DNA of 64,000 nt from Pseudideonella sakaiensis (GCF_001293525.1 NZ_BBYR01000076.1:24897-88896), one strand, 5' to 3'. Positions 50,421 to 59,887 are shown, counted from the stretch's first letter. The notes: generated from the sequence alone by a model not told the origin. Made by a program: numbers and translations.

Positions 50421-51188
50421 ATGCCGCAGCCCCCCATCGCGATCGTCACCGGCGCCGGCAGCGGCATCGGCCGCGCCACCGCCCTCGCGCTGGCGCGCGC
50501 CGGCCACGAGGTGCTGCTGGCGGGGCGGCGGGCCGACGCGCTGCAGGGCACGGTGGAAGCCGGGCGGGCCGAGGCGCCGGCGCTCGCGGCACGCCTGCAC
50601 CCGGTGCCGACGGACGCCACCGACCCGGCCTCGGTGGAGGCCTTGTTCGAGGTGGCGCGCACGCGCTTCGGCCGCGTCGACGTGCTGTTCAACAACGCCG
50701 GCAGCGGCGCGCCGCCGGTGCCGATCGACGAGTTGAGCGTCGAGCAGTGGCGCGCCGTCGTCGACGTCAACCTGACCGGCGTCTTCCTCTGCTCCCGGCA
50801 GGCCTTCGCGATGATGAAGCGGCAGGACCCGCGCGGCGGCCGGATCATCAACAACGGCTCGATCTCCGCGCACGCGCCGCGGCCCTTCTCCGCGCCCTAC
50901 ACCGCCACCAAGCACGCGATCACCGGCCTGACCAAGGCCCTGTCGCTGGACGGCCGCGCGCACGACATCGCCTGCGGCCAGATCGACATCGGCAATGCCG
51001 CCACCGAGATGACCGAGCGCATGGCCGCCGGCATCCTGCAGCCGAACGGCCAGACCGTGGTCGAGCCGCGCATGGACGTGCGGCACGTGGCCGACGCGGT
51101 GGTGCAGATGGCGCTGCTGCCGCTGTCGGCCAACGTGCAGTTCATGACGATCATGGCCACCGCGATGCCCTACGTCGGGCGCGGCTGA
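50421..51188 (+). CDS. Short-chain dehydrogenase/reductase (SDR)
   Basis: NAD(P)-dependent oxidoreductase of unknown substrate. 255 residues, classical SDR: cofactor loop [27 protein letters not shown], catalytic Ser in [10 protein letters not shown] and YxxxK in [17 protein letters not shown] lies 9 nt before the ATG at 50421. The Arg of [10 protein letters not shown] after beta-strand 2 hints at NADP preference. 14 nt after the BPSS1780 gene, so same operon. Confidence 0.9.
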   Translation: MPQPPIAIVTGAGSGIGRATALALARAGHEVLLAGRRADALQGTVEAGRAEAPALAARLHPVPTDATDPASVEALFEVARTRFGRVDVLFNNAGSGAPPVPIDELSVEQWRAVVDVNLTGVFLCSRQAFAMMKRQDPRGGRIINNGSISAHAPRPFSAPYTATKHAITGLTKALSLDGRAHDIACGQIDIGNAATEMTERMAAGILQPNGQTVVEPRMDVRHVADAVVQMALLPLSANVQFMTIMATAMPYVGRG

Positions 51189-51246
51189 GGTCGCCTCGGG
51201 CACGGGGCTTGCTGCCGCGGTCCCATCACGAATCGAAAGGACCGGG

Positions 51247-51939
51247 ATGGCTGCCATCCACCTGATCGGCGGAGAAAAGGGCGGCGTGGGCAAGTCCCTG
51301 GTCGCGCGGCTGCTGGCGCAGTACCTGATCGACCGCGGGCTGCCGTTTGCCGGCTTCGACACCGACCGCTCGCACGGCGCGCTGCTGCGCTTCTACGCGG
51401 GCTATGCGACGCCGGTCGAGGTGGAGCGCCCCGACACGCTGGACCCGATCCTCGAGACGGCGATCGAGCGGCCCGACCACCGCGTGCTGGTCGACCTCGC
51501 CGCGCAGACCCAGGCCCCGCTGCTGCGCTGGCTCGCCGAGGCCGGCGCCCACGAGCTGCTGGACGAGCACGGCGTGACGCTGCACTGCTGGCACGTGATG
51601 GACGCGGGGCGCGACAGCGTCGACCTGCTGGCAAAGTCCCTCGAGGCCCACGGCGAGCGCGTGCGGCACGTGCTGGTGCGCAACCAGCTGCGCGGCGACG
51701 ACTTCCGGCTGCTGGACGCCTCGCCGGCCCTCGCGCAGGCGCGCGCCTGGGGCGCGCGCGAGATGACGCTGCGCCGCCTCGCCGAGGCCCCGGCACAGCG
51801 CATCGACGCCGCCAGCCTGAGCTTCTGGGCCGCCGCCCAGGCGGGCGAGGCCGGCGGCGGGCTCGGCCTGGTCGACCGGCAGCGGCTGAAGACCTGGCTG
51901 CGCGACGCCTACGCCGGGTTCGAGCAGGTCGGCGTCTGA
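51247..51939 (+). CDS. Orphan ParA/MinD-like P-loop ATPase
   Basis: 230 residues with a deviant Walker A loop GGEKGGVGKSLVARLL near the N terminus and FDTDRSHGALLRFY (switch region). The family is sometimes labelled a mobilisation protein, but no ParB, parS-like repeat, plasmid or MinE-like gene is present, and the C-terminal half (WGAREMTLRRLAEAPAQRID) matches no system I recognise. It probably positions or segregates some cargo; that is inference. AAAGGACCGGG precedes the ATG. Confidence 0.75.
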   Translation: MAAIHLIGGEKGGVGKSLVARLLAQYLIDRGLPFAGFDTDRSHGALLRFYAGYATPVEVERPDTLDPILETAIERPDHRVLVDLAAQTQAPLLRWLAEAGAHELLDEHGVTLHCWHVMDAGRDSVDLLAKSLEAHGERVRHVLVRNQLRGDDFRLLDASPALAQARAWGAREMTLRRLAEAPAQRIDAASLSFWAAAQAGEAGGGLGLVDRQRLKTWLRDAYAGFEQVGV

Positions 51940-52024
51940 CGGGCGCCGCGCCCGCAAGGGCGTACATCGGTTTGTCACGGGACCTCCCTATGGTCGCGGC
52001 TTTCACGCCCTGCCATCCCCTTCC

Positions 52025-52029
52025 GGAGG
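52025..52029 (+). promoter_or_regulatory. Ribosome-binding site for the TTG start of phoX
   Basis: GGAGG with a 7-nt spacer to TTG at 52037. There is no in-frame ATG before the signal sequence, so the TTG start is favoured. Confidence 0.65.
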
Positions 52030-52036
52030 TTTCCCC

Positions 52037-54082
52037 TTGTCCGACGCGCCCTTCACCCCCACCCTCGATTCCTCCTCGCGCCGCCGCCTGCTCAGGATGT
52101 TCGGCAGCGCGCCGCTGTTCCCGATCGGCGGCACCGGCCTCGCGGCGCTGCTCGCCGGCTGTGCGTCGGACGGGACGGACGGCGTGAACGGGACCAACGG
52201 CACGAACGGCACCAACGGCACCAACGGCACCAACGGCAAGGACGCGGTGCAGTCGATCGTGTCGGCGCGCTTCATCGGCATGGCCGCCCCGAGCCTCGCC
52301 ACGGCTGCGGCGCTCGGCAAGGCCAGCAGCGACGGCGCCAGGCTCGAGCTGAAGTTCGCCGATGGCAGCACCCAGGTCGTCGAGCTCGGCTACACGCCGC
52401 TGATGGTGACCGGCGACACGGTGCCGAAGACGGGTGGCGGCAGCATCGTCGCGGGCGGCTACACCAAGGTGGACGGCACGCCGCTGCTGGTCGGCGGGGC
52501 CCAGGCCTACTCCGACTGCGTCGACGGCAGCTCGCTCTTCACCGTGCCCGGTGCGCCCGCCAACACCGTGTTCGCCGTGGTGCAGTTCGAGTACCAGTCG
52601 GCCGCGTACGGCGCCTACCCCGCGCCGATCTGCGTGCTCACGCTGAACCAGGATCCCGCGACCGGCGCCTTGTCGCTGAAGAGCTACCACCACATCGACA
52701 CCGCCGGCATCCACGGCCTGTGGATCCCCTGCGGCGGCAGCCTGTCGCCGTGGGGTACCCACCTCTCCAGCGAGGAGTACATGCCCGATGCCTTCGACCA
52801 GGGCGACAACCAGAGCCTCGCGCTGTACAACACCTTCCTCGCCAATGCCGGCATCGACCCGGCCAAGGCCAGCCCCTACCACTATGGCCACCTGCCGGAA
52901 GTGAAGGTTGCCGCGGACGGCACCGGCACGATCCGCAAGCATTACAACCTGGGTCGCTATTCGCGCGAGCTGGTGTGCGTGTTCCCCGACAACAAGACCG
53001 TGCTCGGTGGCGACGACACGACCAACGGCGGCCTGTTCATGTTCATCGCCGACAGCGCGGGCGACCTGTCGGCCGGCACCTTGTACGTGGCGAAGTACAT
53101 CTCGGCCTTCAATGAGACGACGCCGGGCAACATCAAGTGGATCCGGCTGGGGCACGCGACCAGCGCCGAGATCGAGGCGCTGAGCAACAACGCCGCGCTG
53201 ACCACCGTGACCACCGTGGGCGGGGTCAAGGAAAACGGCATCCTGCAGTCGACCACGACCGATCCGGGCGACCCGGGCTTCGCGGAGGTGAAGCTGAACG
53301 GCAGCAGCCGCTGGATCCGCGTCAAGGCCGGCCAGGAGAAGGCCGCAGCCTTCCTCGAGACCCACCGCTACGCCGCGCTGAAGGGCGGCAGCCTGGTCTT
53401 CACGAAGATGGAGGGCACCACCGTCAATGCCCGCGACAAGCTGGCCTATTCCGCGATCTCCGCGATCTCCGCGTCGCTGGTGGCCGGGCACGCGGCCAAC
53501 AAGGAGGCCCCGCTGGGCGGCGGCGGGCTGCTCGCCAGCCTGGCCGGCTTCGCATCGAACAGCGCCGGGATGGTGGTGCAGCACAAGCTGGGCGGCAACC
53601 AGGCCGACAGCGACGGCAACCTGATCAACAGCGACTGGGTGCCTTACCAGTCCAGCATGCTGATCAATGGCGCGCAGATCGGCACCGACGCGCTGGGCAA
53701 CACCAATGACCAGGAACGCATCTCCTGCCCCGACAACCTCAAGTTCTCGGAGAAGCTGCGCACGCTGTTCATCGGCGAGGACAGCGGCAACCACGTCAGC
53801 AACTTCGTCTGGGCCTACGAAGTGGACACGGGACGCCTCCAGCGCCTGCTGTCCGCACCCGCCGGCGCCGAGTGCACGGGCCTGCACGGCGTCGACGACC
53901 TGAACGGCTGGACCTACGTGCTCAGCGGCTTCCAGCACGCGGGCGAGTACACCAGTGCCACCGTCCAGGCCATCAAGGATGCGGCCGGCCCGGTGATCAC
54001 CGCGAACTACAAGGGAGCGATGAAGGGCGCCGCGATCGGCTACGTCAGTGGCAAGTCGGTGGGCGTGCGGCTGACGAAGTGA
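52037..54082 (+). CDS. PhoX-family (DUF839) phosphatase, predicted Tat lipoprotein
   Basis: Calcium/iron-dependent alkaline-phosphatase-type beta-propeller family. 681 residues. The N terminus combines a Tat-like SSRRRLLRMFG with a hydrophobic stretch and lipobox ALLAGC (Cys42). Next comes a collagen-like Gly-Thr-Asn repeat (about 46-68), then the DUF839 domain (SPWGTHLSSEEYMPDAF, HYGHLPEVKV, GRYSRELVCVFPDNKTVLGGDD, quoted in parts; LFIGEDSGNHVSNFVW near the C terminus). Start is TTG with GGAGG. Phosphate regulation is plausible, but I see no full Pho box. Convergent with uvrD. Confidence 0.85.
   Translation: MSDAPFTPTLDSSSRRRLLRMFGSAPLFPIGGTGLAALLAGCASDGTDGVNGTNGTNGTNGTNGTNGKDAVQSIVSARFIGMAAPSLATAAALGKASSDGARLELKFADGSTQVVELGYTPLMVTGDTVPKTGGGSIVAGGYTKVDGTPLLVGGAQAYSDCVDGSSLFTVPGAPANTVFAVVQFEYQSAAYGAYPAPICVLTLNQDPATGALSLKSYHHIDTAGIHGLWIPCGGSLSPWGTHLSSEEYMPDAFDQGDNQSLALYNTFLANAGIDPAKASPYHYGHLPEVKVAADGTGTIRKHYNLGRYSRELVCVFPDNKTVLGGDDTTNGGLFMFIADSAGDLSAGTLYVAKYISAFNETTPGNIKWIRLGHATSAEIEALSNNAALTTVTTVGGVKENGILQSTTTDPGDPGFAEVKLNGSSRWIRVKAGQEKAAAFLETHRYAALKGGSLVFTKMEGTTVNARDKLAYSAISAISASLVAGHAANKEAPLGGGGLLASLAGFASNSAGMVVQHKLGGNQADSDGNLINSDWVPYQSSMLINGAQIGTDALGNTNDQERISCPDNLKFSEKLRTLFIGEDSGNHVSNFVWAYEVDTGRLQRLLSAPAGAECTGLHGVDDLNGWTYVLSGFQHAGEYTSATVQAIKDAAGPVITANYKGAMKGAAIGYVSGKSVGVRLTK
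52193..52237 (+). repeat. Five tandem 9-bp units encoding a Gly-Thr-Asn tract in the PhoX-like protein
   Basis: Units ACCAACGGC, with one variant ACGAACGGC as the second copy. The protein reads NGTNGTNG..., a Gly-X-Y collagen-like linker between the lipid anchor and the enzyme. Perfect neighbouring units make copy number likely to vary. Confidence 0.8.
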
Positions 54083-54122
54083 TCCCGGCCCCGGCAGGGG
54101 CGCCCGGCCTTGGAGCAGGGCC

Positions 54123-54148
54123 GGCCCGCCCCGTCGCCGGGACGGGCC
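54123..54148. terminator. Hairpin between convergent phoX-like gene and uvrD
   Basis: GGCCCGCCCC and GGGACGGGCC pair with one C/A mismatch around loop GTCGCC. It lies in the 69-nt gap between stops and probably terminates in both directions; no T tract. Confidence 0.5.
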
Positions 54149-54151
54149 GCG

Positions 54152-56635
54152 TCAGTCCACTGGCGTCAGCTTGGCGATGCCCAGCGCCAGCCACTTCATG
54201 CCGTGGCGGCCGAAGTTCACCTGGGCCCGCGCGTCGGCGCCCTGGCCCTCGAGCGTGACGATCACGCCCTCGCCGAACTTGGTGTGGAACACGCCCTGGC
54301 CGGTGCGCAGCCCGTGCGACGGCGCCTTCGGGACCAGCGGCGGCGCCGCCGGTCCCGGCTCGCGCCCGGCGCCGACCACCGAGCCCAGGCCGCTGCCGCG
54401 TGACCAGGCCGAGCGGAACTCGCGCTCGAAGCCGGAGCCGAAGCCGCCATGGCGCGGCGTGATCCACTTCAGCGCCTCCTCCGGCAGCTCGTCGATGAAG
54501 CGGCTCTTCACGTTGTAGCGGGTCTGCCCGTGCAGCATCCGCGTCTGGCAGTGGCTGAGGTAGAGCCGGCGCCGCGCACGCGTGATCGCCACGTACATGA
54601 GCCGGCGCTCCTCCTCCAGCCCGTCCAGGTCCGACTGGCTGTTCTCGTGCGGGAACAGGCCCTCCTCGAGCCCGGTCAGGAAGACCGCGTCGAACTCCAG
54701 CCCCTTGGCCGCGTGGATGGTCATCAGCTGCAGCGCGTCCTGGCCGGCCTGGGCCTGGTGCTCGCCCGCCTCCAGCGAGGCGTGGGTCAGGAAGGCGGCC
54801 AGCGGCGACATGATCTCGCCGGTCTCGGCGTCCGGCGTCACCTCGGTGCGCGCCCGCGCCGGTGGGTCGCCGTCGGCGATGCGGCCGGGCCCGCCGGCGG
54901 CAGCGGGCCGCTCCTCGGGCGCCAGCCCGCCGACCACCTTGGCGAGTTCGGCCTCGGCCGCGGCCGAGAACTCGTCGACCGGCAGCGCCACCGCATCGCG
55001 GCCGAAGCCCTCCTGGGTGACGAAGGACTCGGCGGCATTGACCAGCTCGTCCAGGTTCTCCAGCCGGTCCTTGCCGTCCTTCTCGGTGCGGTAGAAGTCC
55101 AGCAGCCCGCTGGCCTCCAGCATGTGGCCGATGATCTCGCGCAGCGTCGCGCCGCGCGTGGCCTCGCGCATCGCGTCGATGCGCGCGACGAAGGCCTGCA
55201 GGTGCGTGCCGCCGCGGCCGCCGACCGCGGCCACGCTCTGCGCCAGGCTGCGGCCGCTGGCGCGCGCCGCGTCCTGCAGCTGCTCGACGGTGCGCGCGCC
55301 GATGCCGCGCGCCGGCACGTTCACCACGCGCAGGAAGCTGGTGTCGTCGTTCGGGTTCTCGATCAGCCGCAGGTAGGCCAGCGCATGCTTGACCTCGGCC
55401 CGCTCGAAGAAGCGCAGGCCCCCGTAGACGCGGTAGGGGATGCCGGCATTGAAGAGCCCGCTCTCGATCACCCGGCTCTGCGCATTGCTGCGGTACAGCA
55501 CCGCGATGTCGCGCCGCGCCAGGCCCTCGCGGTGCAGCAGGCGCGCCTCCTCGATCAGCCACTGCGTCTCGGCGAAGTCGCTGGCGGCCTCGTAGACGCG
55601 CACCGGCTCGCCCTGGCCGGCCTCGGTGCGCAGGGTCTTGCCGAGGCGGCGCGAGTTGCGCGCGATCAGCGCGTTGGCGGCATCCAGGATGTGCCCGTGC
55701 GAGCGGTAGTTGCGCTCGAGCTTGATCACCTGCTGGACGTGGAACTCGCGCTCGAAGGCCGCCATGTTGCCGACCTGCGCGCCGCGGAAGGCGTAGATGC
55801 TCTGGTCGTCGTCACCGACGGCCATCACCGCGGTCTGCGGCCCGGCGAACAGCTTCAGCCAGGCGTACTGCAGCTTGTTGGTGTCCTGGAACTCGTCGAC
55901 CAGCACGTGGCGGAAGCGGCGCTGGTAGTGCGCGCGCAGCGCCGGGTCGTCGCGCATCAGCTCGTAGGTGCGCAGCAGCAGCTCGGCGAAGTCGACCACG
56001 CCCTCGCGCCGGCACTGGTCCTCGTAGGCCTGGTAGACCTCGACCAGCGTGCGCGTCTGCCCGTCGCGCACCTCCACGTCGCCCGGCCGCAGCCCGTCCT
56101 CCTTCGCGCCGGCGATGAACCAGGCCACCTGCTTCGGCACGAAGCGCTCCTCGTCCAGGTTCATCGCCTTGACGATGCGCTTGACGGCCGACAGCTGGTC
56201 CCCGCTGTCGAGGATCTGGAAGCCCTGCGGCAGCCCGGCCTGCTTCCAGTGGGCGCGCAGGAAGCGGTTGCACAGCCCGTGGAAGGTGCCGATCCACATG
56301 CCGCGCACCGGCATCGGCAGCAGCGCGGCCAGCCGCGTCAGCATCTCCTTCGCGGCCTTGTTCGTGAAGGTCACCGCCAGCACGCCGCCGGGCGAGAGCT
56401 GGCCGGTGTGGATCAGCCAGGCGATGCGCGTGGTCAGCACCCGGGTCTTGCCGGAGCCGGCGCCGGCCAGGATCAGCGCCGGCCGCGGCGGCAGGGTCAC
56501 CGCGGCCAGCTGCTCGGGGTTGAGGCCGCGCAGCAGCGCCTCCTCGGAGGCTGCGCGCGCCGGGGCCGCCACCTCGCCGGCCTCCTCGTCGGGGTGCAGC
56601 GGCGGGGGCACGTCGGGATCGAAATCGGGAGCCAT
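54152..56635 (-). CDS. uvrD: DNA helicase II UvrD
   Basis: 3'-5' SF1 helicase for nucleotide-excision and mismatch repair. 827 residues: Q-motif region NPEQLAAVTLP, Walker A LAGAGSGKTRVLTTRIAWL, TFTNKAAKEM, Walker B DEFQDTNKLQ, GDDDQSIYAFRGA, LERNYRSH, and C-terminal TIHAAKGLEFDAVFLTGLEEG and YVAITRARRRLYLSHC. The C-terminal Tudor-like tail (FHTKFGEGVIVTLEGQG) is UvrD-typical and separates it from Rep. The ATG at 56635 has no Shine-Dalgarno; the longer frame upstream overlaps the RND gene and is not real. Confidence 0.95.
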   Translation of the reverse strand: MAPDFDPDVPPPLHPDEEAGEVAAPARAASEEALLRGLNPEQLAAVTLPPRPALILAGAGSGKTRVLTTRIAWLIHTGQLSPGGVLAVTFTNKAAKEMLTRLAALLPMPVRGMWIGTFHGLCNRFLRAHWKQAGLPQGFQILDSGDQLSAVKRIVKAMNLDEERFVPKQVAWFIAGAKEDGLRPGDVEVRDGQTRTLVEVYQAYEDQCRREGVVDFAELLLRTYELMRDDPALRAHYQRRFRHVLVDEFQDTNKLQYAWLKLFAGPQTAVMAVGDDDQSIYAFRGAQVGNMAAFEREFHVQQVIKLERNYRSHGHILDAANALIARNSRRLGKTLRTEAGQGEPVRVYEAASDFAETQWLIEEARLLHREGLARRDIAVLYRSNAQSRVIESGLFNAGIPYRVYGGLRFFERAEVKHALAYLRLIENPNDDTSFLRVVNVPARGIGARTVEQLQDAARASGRSLAQSVAAVGGRGGTHLQAFVARIDAMREATRGATLREIIGHMLEASGLLDFYRTEKDGKDRLENLDELVNAAESFVTQEGFGRDAVALPVDEFSAAAEAELAKVVGGLAPEERPAAAGGPGRIADGDPPARARTEVTPDAETGEIMSPLAAFLTHASLEAGEHQAQAGQDALQLMTIHAAKGLEFDAVFLTGLEEGLFPHENSQSDLDGLEEERRLMYVAITRARRRLYLSHCQTRMLHGQTRYNVKSRFIDELPEEALKWITPRHGGFGSGFEREFRSAWSRGSGLGSVVGAGREPGPAAPPLVPKAPSHGLRTGQGVFHTKFGEGVIVTLEGQGADARAQVNFGRHGMKWLALGIAKLTPVD

Positions 56636-56642
56636 GGGCGGG

Positions 56643-56648
56643 ATTGTC
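56643..56648 (-). promoter_or_regulatory. Weak candidate -10 (GACAAT) of uvrD
   Basis: Seven nucleotides before the uvrD ATG, followed by CCCGCCC; would give a 1-nt leader. Deviates from consensus at the first position. Confidence 0.3.
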
Positions 56649-56697
56649 GGCCAAGGCCCCGGCCGGGCCCGGGCGGCCCGCCGTTGCGCGGGGACAC

Positions 56698-59600
56698 TCA
56701 GACCGGGCCGGGGACGGCGCGCGGGGCGGGCGCCGGCGGCGCCGCCGGGCCGTCGCCGGCGGGCGTGTCGAAGCGGGCGTGACGCAGCAGCACCATCGGC
56801 AGCACCAGCAGGTTCAGCAGCGTCGAGCTGACCAGGCCGCCGACGATGACGGTGGCCATCGGCCCTTCGATCTCGCGACCAGGCTCGGCGCTGCCGAGCG
56901 CCAGCGGCAGCAGGCCCAGGCCGGTGACCAGCGCCGTCATCAGGATCGACGGCAGGCGGTCGAGCGCGGCGTCGAACAGCGTCTCGCGGCCCCAGGCGCG
57001 GCCCTCGACCGCCACCAGGTGCCCGCAGTGGGACACCAGCATGATGGCGTTGCGCAGCGTGATGCCGAACAGCGTGACGAAGCCGACCACCGCGCCCAGC
57101 GACAGCCAGCCGCCGGTGGCCAGCACCGCGGCCACGCCGCCGATCAGCGCGAAGGGCAGGTTCAGCGTGGCCAGCAGCACGTGGCGCAGCGAGCCGAAGG
57201 CCAGCAGCAGCAGCGCCAGCACCCCGGCGGTGGCGAGCGCCGCCGCCGCGAGCAGGTCGCGCCGGGCCCGGGCCTGGGCCTCCGCGGCGCCGGTGACCAC
57301 CACGCGCGTGCCGGGCGTCAGCCGCAGCCCGTCCAGCCCCTGGCGCAGGCGCGCAGCCACGCTCTGCGCATCCTGCCCGCGGCGCAGGTTGGCGCTCAGG
57401 CTCTGCACGCGCTGTCCGCCCTCGCGCAGCACCTTGTGGCGGCCCTCGGTCGGGCCGAGCTCGGCCAGCTCGCCCAGCGGCACCAGCCGGCCGAGCGGGC
57501 TGCGCAGCGCGAGCGCGCCGACCTGGTCGGGGTCGACGCGCGCGGACGGCGGCAGCGTGACCACCACCGGCACCGGCCCGCCCTCCCCGGCCAGCGTGCC
57601 GACCTCGGTGCCGTCGAAGGCCAGCTGCACGGCGTCCATCACCTCGCCGGCGCTCAGCCCGTGCTGGGCCAGCCGCTCGGGGCGCAGGCGCAGCGCCAGC
57701 GCCGGCGCACCCGGCGGCGCCAGCCACTGCACGTCGACCAGCCCGGGCTGCTGCTGCAGCAGGCCGGCGACGCGCCGCGCGTCGCGGTCCAGCGCGTCGA
57801 GATCGCTGCCGTACAGCGTGACGCCGAGGTCGGCGGCCAGGCCGCTGACGGTCTCGCCGATGCGCTCGGTGAGGAAGGTGTTGACGGCGAACTGCAGCCC
57901 GGCGAAGCCGGGCTCGGCCTCGCTGCCGTCGCCGCCGAGCCGCAGGCGGATGGCTTGCAGGATGCGCGCCTGTTCCGCGCCGTCGGGCTGGCCGATCTCC
58001 ACCTCCAGCTCGCTGTAGTGGGTGCCGAAGGTGTCGGCGCCGTTCTCGGCGCGGCCGACCCACTGCGCGACGCTGCGCACCCCGGGGATGGCGCGCAGCG
58101 CCTCGGTCACCTGCCGCCCGAGGCGCAGCGACTCCTCCAGCGAGGTGCCCGGCACGGCCGTCATGTGGACGATGAAATGGCCCTCCTTCAGCGGCGGGAG
58201 GAACTCGCCGCCGAGCAGCGGCAGCGCGCCCAGCCCCGCCGCGATCGCCAGCAGCACCACCGTGCGCAGGCCCTGCCAGCGCGCGTCGATCGCCCGCAGC
58301 AGGCGGCGGTAGCGCGGCTTCAGCCAGGCCACCACCGGCGGGTCGCCGGGCGGCAGGCGGGCCCGCCCGAGCAGGCGCAGGGTCAGCGCCGGCGTCACCG
58401 TCAGCGACACCAGCAGCGACGCGAGGATGGCCGCGATGTAGGCCAGCCCGAGCGGGGCGAACAGCCGCCCGGCGACGCCGGAGAGCACCAGCAGCGGCGT
58501 GAACACCAGCGCGACGATGAAGGTCGCATAGACCACCGACGCCCGCACCTCCAGCGAGGCCGCCACCACCACCGCCGCCACCGGCCGCGGCTGCGGCGCG
58601 GCGCGGTTCTCGCGCAGCCGCCGCAGGATGTTCTCGCAGTCGATGATCGCGTCGTCGACCACCTCGCCGAGCGCGATCGCCAGGCCGCCGAGCACCATGA
58701 TGTTCAGCCCCACGCCGAAGGCCTGCAGCACCGCCACCGCGGCCACCAGCGACAAGGGGATCGCCGCGGCCGACACGAGCGCGGTGCGCACGTCGTAGAG
58801 AAACAGCAGCAGCACCGCGACCACCAGCGCCGCGCCGATCGCGACGTCGCGCTGCACATTGCCGAGCGCGGTGTCGATGAAGTCCGCTGGCCGGAACAGG
58901 TCGGCGTGCAGCATGGCGCCGGCCTGCGCCAGGCCGGGGCGCGCCGAGGCGAGGGCCAGGTCGAGCGCGCGCGTCAGCGCGCGCGTGTTCGCGCCGAGCT
59001 GGCCCTGCACCATCAGGAAGATGCCCGGCTCGCCGTCGATCTGCGCCGCATTGAACGGCGTCGCGCCGGCGCGCACCACCTCGCCGAGCTCGCCGAGCAG
59101 CACCGGCCGGCCCTGCCGCACCGCGACCACCGCCGCCGCCAGGGCCTCGGCCTCGCGGCCCGCTTCGCTCGCCGGCGGCTCCAGCACCAGCGGGATGCGC
59201 TGGTTGGCGGTGTCGATCTGCCCGGCCGCGCGCAGCCCGGTGGCCTGGCGCAGGCCGGCGACCAGTTCCGTCATCGACAGCCCGGCCAGCGCCAGGCGCT
59301 GCGCATCGACGCGCAGCTGCCACTGCGGCGGCGCGCCGCCGAACACGTTCACGTCGGCCACGCCGGGCACCGCCAGCAGCAGCGGCCGCAGCCGCGTGTC
59401 GACCAGCTGGCGCAGCGCGACGCCGTCCAGCGTCGCCGAGGTGAGGCCGAGGCCGAGCACGGTGCTGGCCGAGGAGGTCAGCGGCGTGAGCTTGGGCACC
59501 ACCCCGGGCGGCAGCGCGGGCTGGGCCTGCGCCAGGCGCTCGGCCACGCCCTGCCGATGGCGGCGCAGATCACCTCCGTCGCGGAACAGCAGGGTCACCA

Positions 59601-59874
59601 CCGACAGCCCCGCGATCGACTGCGAGCGCAGCACCGCGAGCCCGTCGAGCCCCGCGACGGCCTGCTCGATCGGCCGCGTCACCAGCGCCTCGACCCCGGT
59701 GGCGGCCTGGCCGGGGGCTTCGGTCTGCACCACCACCTGGCTGGGCGCGAACTCCGGGAACACGTCCAGCGGCGCACCGGCCACCCGCAGCAGGCCCTCG
59801 CCGAACAGCGCCAGCGCCAGCCCGAGCACCAGCCCCGCATGGCGCACCGACGCGCGCACCAGCCAGGAGATCAT
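56698..59874 (-). CDS. RND efflux transporter permease, heavy-metal-efflux-like
   Basis: Inner-membrane proton-driven pump of a tripartite system. 1058 residues: the first membrane helix is followed by a porter domain (PLDVFPEFAPSQVVVQTEAPG), a second cluster of helices with the charged TM4 motif GEVVDDAIIDCENILRRLR, and a second half with GEFLPPLKEGHFIVHMTAVPG and SLGAVVGFVTLFGITLRNAIM. The DD/E arrangement and EFLPPL/EG pattern fit the CzcA/CusA (HME) branch better than AcrB, but substrate is not readable. 13 nt after the adaptor gene. Confidence 0.88.
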   Translation of the reverse strand: MISWLVRASVRHAGLVLGLALALFGEGLLRVAGAPLDVFPEFAPSQVVVQTEAPGQAATGVEALVTRPIEQAVAGLDGLAVLRSQSIAGLSVVTLLFRDGGDLRRHRQGVAERLAQAQPALPPGVVPKLTPLTSSASTVLGLGLTSATLDGVALRQLVDTRLRPLLLAVPGVADVNVFGGAPPQWQLRVDAQRLALAGLSMTELVAGLRQATGLRAAGQIDTANQRIPLVLEPPASEAGREAEALAAAVVAVRQGRPVLLGELGEVVRAGATPFNAAQIDGEPGIFLMVQGQLGANTRALTRALDLALASARPGLAQAGAMLHADLFRPADFIDTALGNVQRDVAIGAALVVAVLLLFLYDVRTALVSAAAIPLSLVAAVAVLQAFGVGLNIMVLGGLAIALGEVVDDAIIDCENILRRLRENRAAPQPRPVAAVVVAASLEVRASVVYATFIVALVFTPLLVLSGVAGRLFAPLGLAYIAAILASLLVSLTVTPALTLRLLGRARLPPGDPPVVAWLKPRYRRLLRAIDARWQGLRTVVLLAIAAGLGALPLLGGEFLPPLKEGHFIVHMTAVPGTSLEESLRLGRQVTEALRAIPGVRSVAQWVGRAENGADTFGTHYSELEVEIGQPDGAEQARILQAIRLRLGGDGSEAEPGFAGLQFAVNTFLTERIGETVSGLAADLGVTLYGSDLDALDRDARRVAGLLQQQPGLVDVQWLAPPGAPALALRLRPERLAQHGLSAGEVMDAVQLAFDGTEVGTLAGEGGPVPVVVTLPPSARVDPDQVGALALRSPLGRLVPLGELAELGPTEGRHKVLREGGQRVQSLSANLRRGQDAQSVAARLRQGLDGLRLTPGTRVVVTGAAEAQARARRDLLAAAALATAGVLALLLLAFGSLRHVLLATLNLPFALIGGVAAVLATGGWLSLGAVVGFVTLFGITLRNAIMLVSHCGHLVAVEGRAWGRETLFDAALDRLPSILMTALVTGLGLLPLALGSAEPGREIEGPMATVIVGGLVSSTLLNLLVLPMVLLRHARFDTPAGDGPAAPPAPAPRAVPGPV

Positions 59875-59887
59875 GCCGCGGCCGCCC

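Noticed and set aside
51247..51939. Plasmid partition or mobilisation module
   Set aside because: A single ParA-like gene without ParB, centromere repeats, relaxase or other mobile genes.
51971..51994. TTGTCAC and TATGGT upstream of the PhoX-like gene as a promoter or Pho box
   Set aside because: The spacer is only 11 bp and there is no second PhoB half-site at the required spacing.
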